Shown here piece after piece: positions 55,260 to 64,000 of a stretch of 64,000 bases of DNA. The stretch spans positions 738,366 to 802,365 of the forward strand of contig PCDI01000015.1 in assembly GCA_002778195.1 (NCBI GenBank), in the 5' to 3' direction. The DNA is from Raffaelea ambrosiae. Taxonomy: Eukaryota > Ascomycota > Sordariomycetes > Ophiostomatales > Ophiostomataceae. A program made the position numbers and the translations under genes. Below the pieces are notes generated by a model. It worked only from the letters and a program-made list of their open reading frames with translations, ran no database searches and was not told the DNA's origin. How positions within the stretch are numbered: the first letter of the stretch is position 1; each line of letters starts with the position of its first letter.

Positions 55260-57268
55260 ATGGCTTCCGCTTCGCACGCATTATTATTAAGGCAGGCCTC
55301 GCGCCTTGCAATGAAGCCAGCATCGACCTCGGCTCTCTACGCCTCCGCGGCGCTGCGGAGGATGCACAGCGGGCGCCCGCGGTTACCGCCATCAGCGGCT
55401 CTCGCTTCCCAGACGGGTCTGCGGACGTCAAGGCGCACATATGTGTCGGAGAGCAAGCGGGATAGTGCCCAGGTGGCCGATGCCACGAAAATCGACACCG
55501 CCATACATCTGGACAAGAAGGACTTTGCCAACGTCAACCTTTCTCGGAGCGAGAGCACGGGCACGGGCGTTACTGTCAGCCCGATGGCAGGTGAGAACTT
55601 TTCTTCTTGAGGCCAAAGTCATGCTAGGTTGACGGGTTCCATATATATATATGCCTGCTGAGCAAATCGATGGCTTCGCACGAATTGAAAGCCAGGCCAT
55701 TGCCCGCTGTATCCTTATCTTGCATGCTAACAATATAACCAACAGAGGTCCTCAAGCAGGCCACCATATTAGAAGAGGGTCAGCGGCCCATCTACCTCGA
55801 CATGCAAGCCACGACGCCGGTTGATCCGCGGGTGCTTGACGCCATGCTGCCCTTCTACGTCGGCATCTACGGAAACCCGCATTCGCGCACGCACTCGTAC
55901 GGCTGGGAGAGCGAGAAGGGCGTAGAGGAGGCCCGCGAGCACGTGGCCCGCCTCATAGGCGCGGACCCCAAGGAGATCATCTTCACCAGCGGCGCCACCG
56001 AGAGCAACAACATGAGCATCAAGGGCGTGGCTCGCTTCTTCGGCCGCTCCGGCAAGAAGAAGCACATTGTCACCACCCAGACCGAGCACAAGTGCGTCCT
56101 CGACAGCTGCCGGCATCTGCAGGACGAGGGCTTCGAGGTCACCTACCTGCCTGTCAAGGAGTCCGGCCTGGTCGACATGGCCCAGCTCGAGGCTGCCATC
56201 CGCCCTGACACCGCTCTGGTCAGCATCATGGCTGTCAACAACGAGATTGGCGTCATCCAGCCCTTGGCTGAGATCGGCAAGCTCTGCCGCAGGAAGAAGG
56301 TCTTCTTCCACTCTGATGGCGCCCAGGCCGTCGGCAAGATCCCCATCGACGTGAACGCCATGAACATCGACCTCATGTCCATTTCCTCCCACAAGATCTA
56401 CGGGCCCATGGGCATTGGTGCCTGCTACGTCCGCCGTCGTCCACGTGTGCGGTTGGACCCCATCATCAGCGGCGGTGGCCAGGAGCGTGGTCTGCGCAGC
56501 GGCACGCTGGCGCCGCCGCTGGTCGTTGGCTTTGGCGAGGCCTGCCGTATCGCCAAGGAGGAGCTTCCGGTATGTTCCAATTTGTTTGCTGCGTCTTTTC
56601 CACCCGTCCCCCCCCTTTTTTTTTCATAACCGCCCCTTTGCACAAAACCCCCACGTGTTTGATATGATGATCTGCTTTAAAACATGCATGGCTTTCTGAA
56701 TGTCTTTCTTCGGAAGGAGAATCGTGTTGCTACACAAGCTCATTTCTGATCACAAACACTTTTTTTTTTCAAATCGCTGTTCATGAAAATCGACTGTTTT
56801 ATTTTCAAGAGGACCAGTGCTAACACACCCTGTTCTCCTATAAAGTACGATTCCAAGCGCATCAAGTACCTGTCTGACCGCCTGCTGAATGGTCTGCTGG
56901 CTCTGGAGCACACCAACCAGAACGGCGACCGTGATCACTTTTACGCGGGCTGCGTCAACGTGTCCTTTGCCTACGTTGAGGGCGAGTCGCTGCTGATGGC
57001 GCTCAAGGACATTGCTCTGTCGTCCGGCAGCGCCTGCACGTCGGCCTCGCTGGAGCCGAGCTACGTGTTGCGCGCGCTAGGCAACAGCGACGAGAGCGCC
57101 CACTCGAGTATCCGCTTCGGCATCGGCCGATTCACCACCGAAGAGGAGATCGACTACGTGCTGCAGGCCGTCCGCGAGCGCGTCAGCTTCCTGCGAGAGC
57201 TGAGCCCCCTGTGGGAGCTGGTGCAGGAGGGTATCGACCTGAACACCATTCAGTGGAGCCAGCACTAA
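55260..57268 (+). CDS. NFS1: Mitochondrial cysteine desulfurase
   Basis: Three exons, 55260-55590, 55746-56569 and 56846-57268, 525 aa; introns of 155 and 276 nt, the second with a CTAAC branch point and a longer length than others here. Residues 1-60 are an Arg/Ser/Ala-rich mitochondrial presequence. The PLP-dependent class V fold follows: IYLDMQATTPVDPRVLDAM, GNPHSRTHSYGWES, FTSGATESNNMSIKG, TEHKCVLDSCR, NNEIGVIQPL, HSDGAQAVGKIP, the PLP Lys327 in SSHKIYGPMG, RLDPIISGGGQERGLRSGT, and the catalytic loop Cys449 in SGSACTSASLEPS. The end LWELVQEGIDLNTIQWSQH is typical of eukaryotic NFS1. It supplies sulfur for iron-sulfur cluster assembly and tRNA thiolation, and is essential in yeast. Confidence 0.97.
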
Positions 57269-58860
57269 AGAGGGCAGCACTATTTAAAAGGACATGCATG
57301 CACTTGACTCAACGTCAAAGGCGTTTCGCATATTGTCCTTTTGTTTCTTGCGTCTCTTTTGAACAACTATCACGCACACACACGCACACACGACATTCTT
57401 TCTTCCCATATTGACTTTCTCTCTCACGTTTTTCTTTTCCATGTCTCTTTTTTTTTTACGGTCATGTATACTGAAAGTACAGAATGACATACATCATTAG
57501 GGGCTAACGGGGTGCCACGGGGTTGAGGACCGGAGTATGTCCTCGCAAAGCATGGGGTGTTTCTTATACTTTTGGCAGTCATATTTTTTTTTTCACGTCA
57601 CGGATGAAGGTTGACACGGTTTATGGCTTATATTACTTTCTGGTTTCTCTTTATCTTGTGGGAAACGGCTTTTCCACTCTTTCAGCGGCCCGCAGGAGGC
57701 AGCACATAGGCAGACTATGAACAAAATGCAAACACGGCAACACATTTTTGTAAACACGCTTTATTGTACCTTGTTTCTCTCACTGTCACAGATGATCAAC
57801 TTGGCCGACCGGCTAGGTCTACTTCGACAGCCTGCTCAACGCCCAACACCACCTGATGGATGACTGCTGTTTTCGGCGGAGGCAGCCCGTGGACGAGCAA
57901 CACACAGCCAGGCCGCGACGTCATTGTACCTGCTATGTATACTGAAGTCAGAGGCGACAGACACGCGTCCCAGATCGTTGGCTGTCATTGCCCGGCTTTT
58001 CCTGATTTCAGTGTGCTGCTCCCTCCTAGGTAGTTAACTAGTGGGCTCAAACCACCACCTCCACAACAAAAGCCGGGGAGCACAAAACTACTTGCACCAC
58101 ACCAAACCCATATTTCTTACACACTTTCATATGTAAATATGTCTGTCTTCATACGCCTTCAAATCCAGTCTACCTCTGTTTTTGCAGCCGAAAAACACAC
58201 TTTTCGTTCCGTTGTGGCTAGGTGACATCATACACAGCGGGGTGGGTACTGGCCAATAAGTCCAGCGAATGACATCATCGATTTGATTCTACCACTTACA
58301 CTAGAGCTGGCAAGCTATGCCACTGGAACTTCCAGGCGATTGTTGATCTTCATCGAGAAATCGCCAGGAGATCGAAACCAACATGCAGAATCTTTATTCC
58401 CTGGACAGCACGCTTTGACACAAGGGCGTTTTCTCCGCACGGTTCATGAGGTAATAGCGCGTGCATGGTATGTTCCCTCTGGAAAGTGAAGTATCTTTTT
58501 GTGGAGTTGTTCGCCCAAGCCGTGTTTAGTGGCAGGGTAATATGTGTTTTCTTTTGGACAGGCAAGGGGCGAGACCTCTTTCCCTGCAGCCTCGTACGGC
58601 GTACGGGGCTAGATGCGTGGAGCAAAAACGGTTGCCACCGGACGCCACAGCATCATCGTGCAGGAGCGAAGGATGACGGGGCAGGACGTACAAAGTATAT
58701 AAGAGGAGGTTTGGTAAGAACAAAGACTGAGGTTTTGGTTTTGTACACCAGACAATCATTCATAAGAATAGCAGAAAGACCATACATATCTTGGCTCAAA
58801 CATCATCCAAACACACACTTGCGAACTTTTTGAAAAAGAAAAAATTCTCCATCAATCATC
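57269..58860. other. Intergenic region, 1.6 kb, between NFS1 and the CsbD-like gene
   Basis: Holds the NFS1 3' end, two similar segments sharing ATGTATACTGAA (about 57464 and 57935), a TAGTTAACTAGT (58031-58042) and the TATA box of the next gene. No gene is visible. Confidence 0.5.
58696..58702 (+). promoter_or_regulatory. TATA box of the CsbD-like gene
   Basis: TATATAA lies 159 bp before the ATG at 58861. An AGGGG (STRE-type) element is at 58565-58569. Confidence 0.5.
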
Positions 58861-59034
58861 ATGTCTACCTCGGCAAATTCCAACAACAACAACTCGTCCG
58901 TCGGCAAATCGTACGTCGAGTCCGCCGTCGAAACCGTCCAGAATGCCATCAGTGGCCTCACTGGCAACACCAGCACTGCTGCTGGCCACTCCACCTCTGG
59001 ACAGTCCAGCCAAGCAGACAACAGCTACAACAGC

Positions 59035-59065
<31 letters not shown>

Positions 59066-59466
59066 CGCCCCAGGCCACCGTCAAGGGCCCCGGCTTCACG
59101 GCCTCGTCGACGGGCGCTATCGCCCGCGACAACCCGGACCGCTCGGCCGGCAGCTGGAACCAGACGATCGGCTCGGCCAAGGAGGCCGTCGGCGGGCTCG
59201 TTGGCTCCGAGAACCTCAAGACGACCGGTCGGCAGCAGCACCAGCAGGGGACGCAGCAGGAGGCGCATGGGCAGCTGAGCGACCTTGTGGGCGGCGCCAC
59301 AGAACGCGTCAAGGGAGCCGTGGGCGGAACCCTGGCAAGCGCCACGGGCAACCAGAAGGCGACACAAGAGTTCCAGCAGCAGCGCGACCAGGGCCTGGCG
59401 CAACAGCGGGGCGCAGAGCACGACATTGCGAAGCAAAACGAGGCGGCGAAGCAGAGGCAGCAGTAA
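58861..59466 (+). CDS. CsbD-like stress protein (Hmp1-type, cruciform DNA recognition annotation)
   Basis: Single exon, 201 aa, hydrophilic, no signal peptide. Residues 15-40 and 95-130 contain repeated CsbD-like blocks (SYVESAVETVQNAISGLTG, SWNQTIGSAKEAVGGLVGSE, LVGGATERVKGAVGGTLAS). An Asn run encoded by an AAC repeat (59026-59063) and Gln-rich stretches surround them; the tail ends AEHDIAKQNEAAKQRQQ. In databases similar fungal proteins are called mismatched base pair and cruciform DNA recognition protein Hmp1; bacterial CsbD is a general-stress protein of unclear function. The TATA box and AGGGG element fit stress-induced expression, which is inference. Confidence 0.88.
59026..59063. repeat. 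AAC trinucleotide repeat coding poly-Asn
   Basis: About twelve copies, interrupted once by AGC, inside the CsbD-like gene. Confidence 0.9.
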
Positions 59467-59901
59467 GGAGGAGGGATGGTTTTGGCAAAGGACGGGATAC
59501 GGAAGACCCGGAGAGGAAGATCAGTAGTTATCGTGTGAAAGAACGGGGAAAACAAAAAGTCTTCTCGGGATAGGGAAGAACTGTATTTTGACCTAGTGTT
59601 GTCTATCCTAATACATTGGAAATCACCAAACGAAGCAAACTTCCCTTCTTTTTAAAAAAATCGTTTTCTCTTTTCTCTATATCTCTTTATAGACCAATCC
59701 TCTTTGTATCGTGTTGAACGTAAAATTCGCATGTTGAATACATTACACTTCATAAACCAGCTAAATCTTTAAAAAAATGAAAGGAAAACTCCTCATGCGT
59801 TGATAAAACCCCAAGTTGTGTAACCCGTTTATAAAACAACCCCGACCGCCGACACCNNNNNNNNNNNNNNNNNNNNAAACTCCCCTCGCGCTCCCCTACT
59901 T
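59467..59901. other. 3' region between CsbD-like and adenosine deaminase genes, with small gap
   Basis: AT-rich non-coding DNA between two convergent stops, with poly-A near 59656 and 59771 and a 20-base N gap at 59857-59876, 25 bp from the deaminase stop. No gene is visible. Confidence 0.5.
59857..59876. other. Assembly gap of 20 N
   Basis: Twenty N in the 3' flank of the adenosine deaminase gene. Confidence 0.98.
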
Positions 59902-61815
59902 CTACTCCTCGTCGCCGTACTTCTCACCATACTCGGTCACCACCCACAGACAAAACTTCTCCCACTCGATGCTCCACTCCTGCAGCCGCTGCGCCTTGAC
60001 GCCCGACCCCAGGCTGGCCTCGCGGATGTCCCGGATCCACTCCTCGTTCGTCTGGTCCTCAAAGGCGGCCCAGCGGACGCTGTTCTCGGCGAGCGAGCCC
60101 AGGCCGGCCAGGCCGAGGTTGTCCCAGCCCTGGAGGGCCTGCCAGAAGTCGTGGGTCATGCCGGCGGTGTCCTGGCCCAGGATGGCCGGGTCGTCGTTGT
60201 TGAGGCCGCAGGGGACGCCGCGGGCGAGCAGGGCGGGCAGCGGGTGGGACATGATGCTGCCGCAGAGGCGCAGGACCTCGTTGCTGATGGGGCACGACTC
60301 GATGAGGATGCGCTTGTCCTTGACCAGGTCGATGAGCAGCGGGTGCTTGTAGAGGGAGAAGCCGTGGCCGATGCGGCGGGTGCCGAGCAGGATGGCGTCA
60401 AAGACGTTGTGGTCGGTGGCGTCGCCGTCGCCGAGGCACTCGCCGGCGTGCAGGAAAAAGGGCAGGCAGACGCCCTCGGCGGCGCACTGCTTGCGGAACC
60501 AGAAGAGCTCGGGCAGGGCGTCGCGCAGCGGGCGGCCCGGGTCCTCCTGGCCGACGAGGTCGAAGCCGGCGATCAGGTGCGGGTAGGCCAGCTTGGTGGC
60601 CAGGCAGTGGTCCATGCTCTCGACGATGGGGCGGGTGGACAGGGCGCGGTGGGCGGTCCAGATGAAGCGCAGGCCCCAGAAGGACGCGTGGTCGCCGCCG
60701 CCGCCGCCGTCGCCGCACTCGGCGCGGAAGGCGGCCACCTCCTCGTCGACGACCTGGTACATGTGCAGGTAGTCGGTCTCGCGCGCCTCGACGTTGGCGC
60801 GCTGGTAGTCGAGCGGCCACATGATGCGGATCTCGGCCCAGCGCACGCCGTCGTCCCACAGCTGCTGCATCAGGCGCCGCAAAAACTTGCGCCAGATGGG
60901 CTCGTAGTGGATGATGGCGCCCAGCGTCAGGAAGCAGCTGTGGAACTTGTGCCAGATGTGGTCCAGGCCGTGGTGCTGCTCGACCGCGTCGGTGCTGGAA
61001 ATGGTGCAGCGCGACTTGAGCCAGGCCAGGAAGCCGGCGCGCCCGCCCGCCGGAAACGCATCGGCCGCGTCGGTCACCAGCACCGGCGTGCCGGCCACGT
61101 AGGCGGGGTCCCAGAGGGCCGGGGCGTCGGGCGTCACGTGGCGCGGGCGGTGGAAAAAGCGGAACGCGACCGGGCCGTCGGCCAGCTGCGCCGGCGCCGC
61201 CAGGGGGCCCTGGGTGCCGATGATGTGCATGCCGGGCGTGTCGAGCAGCACGCCGAAGACGTAGTCAAAGTCGACGGTGGCGTCGCAGTGGGCGTGCAGC
61301 AGGGCGCCCTTGGGCATCGCGTGCACGATCTTCCAGAGCGTCGTCTGCTCCATCAGCTCCTTGGCGTGCGTGAACATCTGGCCCGGGAACACGGTGACGC
61401 CCGCGCCGCCCGCCTCGCCGGCAATCTTCTCCTCCAGGCTCGAGGTCCAGATCCGCCTGCGCTCGTCGTCGCGGATGCGGTCGACAATGCCACAGGCCTT
61501 GCGGGCTATGGGCGACATGCCCTTGCGGAAGGCATAGTCTGCCGTGGGTGTTAGTGAGCCTGGTCGTGTCTCGTCAAGAGCCTCCAGCAAGACGGCCACC
61601 CCGACCGCCACGATTCGGAAGGGGCGTGCGAGGGTGAGAAGATGGGATGGGGGGCAGTGTGCACTCGCGGTCTCACAAATTTACGCACCACTGCGCTGCT
61701 TCTTCTCCTCGGCAATGAGGGCCTCGCGGCTCTTGAGATAGTTCTGGATCACAGCATCGTCTGGGCCAGGCAGCTCCTCGGCCACCTCGGCCCATTCTTC
61801 TTCGGAAAAGGCCAT
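59902..61815 (-). CDS. ADGF/CECR1-type adenosine deaminase
   Basis: Two exons, 61815-61689 and 61538-59902, 587 aa. The 150 nt intron is GTGCGT...GGCAG, with a CTAAC near the acceptor; the junction reads KKQRSDYAFRKGMSPIARKAC. The metal-dependent deaminase fold has its full set of motifs: MPKGALLHAHCDATV with His124 and His126, FFLHAGECLGDGD with His406 and Glu409, RRIGHGFSL with His434, ESCPISNEVL and NNDDPAI with Asp491/Asp492. The insertion and large N-terminal helical part place it with ADGF/CECR1 rather than short adenosine deaminases. Unlike animal ADGFs it starts MAFSEEEWAEVAEELPG, with no signal peptide, so it is probably intracellular. It converts adenosine to inosine, which the nucleoside hydrolase in this window could use. 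Confidence 0.93.
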
Positions 61816-62926
61816 CTGGAGGGCGGTTGCGCACGCAGGGAAGCAGTGGTCGGTTCTGGACTGGTGTCTTGTCCAGGAAGTTCGCTTTGTCTATGCAAAT
61901 CCGAATGCGTCTCCTCGCACAAATTCCGGAATCCGCAGGTCTCCGTGTGAGCTGCGGGTTCTGTGCGTTCCAGGCCTCTGTCTGCCCCACCTCTGCTGCA
62001 GTAGGTATCGGCGTGGATACACGGCGCACCGGGAGCTGGCACAGGGCAGGGGAAAGCAAAGAGAGCAATCCGGCGAGAACAGAGAGAGAGGCGCTGGCTG
62101 TTTCTACCACTGTCGATGCCTCTCAGCATCGGCCAGGGCTTCGGCAAGTGAGTCACGCAGCCAGGATGCACTGTCGATCGAGTGGGTGCGACGGCACGGA
62201 AAGGAGGCTGACCCGGACGAACGTTACGAGGCGTGCTACCCAACACAGGGTCAGCAAGCCAGCAAGTACGAGACACGACAAGTTGTTCACGTCGTCATGT
62301 GCACCAGACGACCCTCGACTGGGCATATGTTGCGGGGGACTTGGCGGGCGCGGGCCCAGCACGCCACGAGACAAGTTCTCCCTAACAATTCATCACGTCA
62401 TCCACATTTGGTAAGCAGGCGATAAGGCCGGCGAGCCTCTCCGATCGGGGTGGAGCTCCACGCCTTGTATCGGCTATCAGTCAAGTACCTCTGTGTGTAT
62501 TTTGTATGGGAAGGTACACGGCATCAGCTGTCCGTTGCGCGGGGCGGGACCGGAAGACAAACATGTAAGGCACGACCTAGATAGATGAACGGGGCAACTT
62601 GCTGGAGCACATTGCCGAAGGAAGACCGTCGGCTGTTTGCAAGTTTCTGTCTATATAACGAGTGCCGCCGAGTGCGTGGCAGGGTCCAAAAAAGGCGAGC
62701 AGACGCACGACAGCCAGCAGCAGCCAAAGAAGCCAAAAGAAGAACAAAGCCAAAGAAGACGTGGCAATCGAGAGAGCACACACGAGACGGGGCGGAAAGG
62801 GAAGCCACGAGAGCAAAAGACTGGACAGAGAGAAGGGAAAGACGATTGGACGACGATTGGACGGCGACGAGGACGCCAGAGAAAGGAACATCGCTCTGCC
62901 GGCCAACAGCCCAGCAGCACCACACC
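61816..62926. other. Divergent promoter region of adenosine deaminase and 5-oxoprolinase
   Basis: The 1.1 kb hold a GCGATAAG (62417-62424) and CTATCAG near 62475, both GATA-type cores, and a purine-rich leader (about 62690-62890) before 5-oxoprolinase. No gene is visible. Confidence 0.5.
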
Positions 62927-64000
62927 ATGGCAGACACGCGGCGCAAAGGCAAGATCTCCATTGCCATCGACCGGGGCGGCACCTTTACAGACTGCTTTGG
63001 CAGCCGCGACGGCGAGCATGTCATCATCAAGCTGCTGTCCGAGGACCCGGCCAACTATGCGGACGCGCCGCTGGAGGGCATCCGCCGCATCATGGTGCAC
63101 TTCCTGGGCCGCGAGATCCCGCGCGGCGAGCCGCTGGACACGTCGCACATCGACTCGATCCGCATGGGCACGACGGTGGCCACCAACGCGCTGCTGGAGC
63201 GCAAGGGCGAGCCCATTGTGCTGGTGGTCACCAAGGGCTTCAAGGACTGCCTGGCCATTGGCAACCAGTCGCGGCCGCGCATCTTTGACCTGGCCATCCG
63301 CAAGCCCGACGTGCTGTACCAGCAGGTGGTCGAGATCGACGAGCGGGTCACGCTGGAAGACTATGCCGAGGACCCGGAACGGCACACGACGGCGGTGCAA
63401 GACGGAGACGAGGGCGAGCTGGTGCTGGGCATCTCGGGCGAGACGGTGCGCATCCTGCAGCGGCCCGACGAGCAGCCGATCCGCGAGCAGCTGCAGGCCG
63501 TGTACGACAGCGGCATCCGCAGCATCGCCGTGTGCCTGATGCACGCGTACACGTTCCCGGACCACGAGGCCGTGGTGGGCCGCATCGCGGCCGAGATCGG
63601 CTTCACGCACATCTCGCTGAGCTCCGAGCTGATGCCGATGATCAAGCTGGTGTCGCGGGCCACCTCGGTGTGCGCCGACGCCTACCTGACGCCGGCCATC
63701 AAGAAGTACATCTCGGGCTTCCAGCAGGGCTTTGCCGGGGGGCTGGGCAGCAAGAGCGGCAAGGACGGCGTGCGCTGCGAGTTCATGCAGAGCGACGGCG
63801 GGCTGGTGGACGTGGACAAGTTCACGGGGCTCAAGGCCATTCTGTCGGGGCCGGCCGGCGGCGTGGTGGGCTATGCGACCACGTCGTACGACCCGCGCAC
63901 CAAGATCAACGTGCTGGGCTTCGACATGGGCGGCACGTCGACGGACGTGTCGCGCTACGGCGAGGGCCGCTACGACCACACCTTTGAGACGACCACGGCG
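62927..64000 (+). CDS. OXP1: 5-oxoprolinase (ATP-hydrolysing), N-terminal part, cut by window edge
   Basis: Open from the ATG at 62927 to the right edge, 358 codons, no intron seen. The start MADTRRKGKISIAIDRGGTF leads into TDCFGSR, and is followed by SIRMGTTVATNALLERKGE, FKDCLAIGNQSRPRIFDLAI, HAYTFPDHE, LSSELMPMIKLVSRATSVC, MQSDGGLV, AILSGPAGGVVGYA and FDMGGTSTDVSRYGEG. These are the N-terminal and A-subunit blocks of the hydantoinase/oxoprolinase family; the full protein is usually about 1,300 aa, with the B part to the right. It opens 5-oxoproline to glutamate with ATP in the gamma-glutamyl cycle, in the cytosol. The LLERKGE and TYxFPDHE context favours eukaryotic OXP1 over bacterial hydantoinase HyuA. 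It is divergent from the adenosine deaminase. Confidence 0.94.
   Translation, partial: MADTRRKGKISIAIDRGGTFTDCFGSRDGEHVIIKLLSEDPANYADAPLEGIRRIMVHFLGREIPRGEPLDTSHIDSIRMGTTVATNALLERKGEPIVLVVTKGFKDCLAIGNQSRPRIFDLAIRKPDVLYQQVVEIDERVTLEDYAEDPERHTTAVQDGDEGELVLGISGETVRILQRPDEQPIREQLQAVYDSGIRSIAVCLMHAYTFPDHEAVVGRIAAEIGFTHISLSSELMPMIKLVSRATSVCADAYLTPAIKKYISGFQQGFAGGLGSKSGKDGVRCEFMQSDGGLVDVDKFTGLKAILSGPAGGVVGYATTSYDPRTKINVLGFDMGGTSTDVSRYGEGRYDHTFETTTA

Noticed and set aside
60151..61554. 467-codon open frame antisense to the adenosine deaminase
   Set aside because: Shadow of a GC-rich gene, no domain, no sensible start.
62651..63979. 442-codon open frame antisense to 5-oxoprolinase
   Set aside because: Shadow frame; the sense strand matches the oxoprolinase family along its whole length.
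1..64000. CRISPR array, insertion sequence, prophage or plasmid origin
   Set aside because: No spaced direct-repeat arrays, transposase or reverse transcriptase motifs, or terminal repeats were seen; introns and gene families are eukaryotic.

Overview
The window is nuclear DNA of a filamentous ascomycete (Pezizomycotina, most likely Sordariomycetes; I cannot name the genus). Evidence: mostly short GT-AG introns (about 60-285 nt) with CTNAC-type branch points, a Zn2Cys6 regulator, a GPR1/FUN34/YaaH transporter, Rvs167 and fungal-only unknown families. Long non-coding stretches carry homopolymer, poly-C/G and dinucleotide tracts. There are two assembly gaps (45906-46505 and 59857-59876).

Layout, left to right: 5' end of an unidentified Ser/Thr-rich protein (-, cut by the left edge); five-exon acetate-type YaaH transporter (-); a 7.1 kb gene-poor stretch with a small coding-like relic near 8.5-8.8 kb; a fungal membrane protein (+) tail-to-tail with a Zn2Cys6 regulator (-), stops 12 bp apart; a secreted GH5 glycosidase (+) converging on a BTB protein (-); a small fungal protein of unknown function (+) converging on an APH-like kinase (-); a metallophosphoesterase (-) broken by an in-frame TGA; a class III old yellow enzyme (+) converging on pyroglutamyl peptidase (-); a Ser-rich fungal protein (-); a 5.1 kb gene-poor stretch; a membrane-anchored Lys/Glu-rich protein (-); a five-exon nucleoside hydrolase (+); an F-box protein (+); Rvs167 BAR-SH3 (-) divergent from cysteine desulfurase NFS1 (+); a CsbD-like protein (+); an ADGF-type adenosine deaminase (-) divergent from 5-oxoprolinase (+, cut by the right edge).

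The genes do not form an obvious secondary-metabolite or defence cluster; they look like ordinary chromosomal genes. Loose functional links are purine salvage (nucleoside hydrolase, adenosine deaminase) and pyroglutamate turnover (pyroglutamyl peptidase, 5-oxoprolinase). I found no convincing new biological system. The observations most worth checking are the in-frame TGA in the phosphoesterase, the coding-like relic ending in two TGAs, a dispersed AT-rich motif family in non-coding DNA, and GATA, CACGTG and SYGGRG site clusters upstream of particular genes. Exon boundaries were worked out by hand from splice consensus, frame and family similarity.
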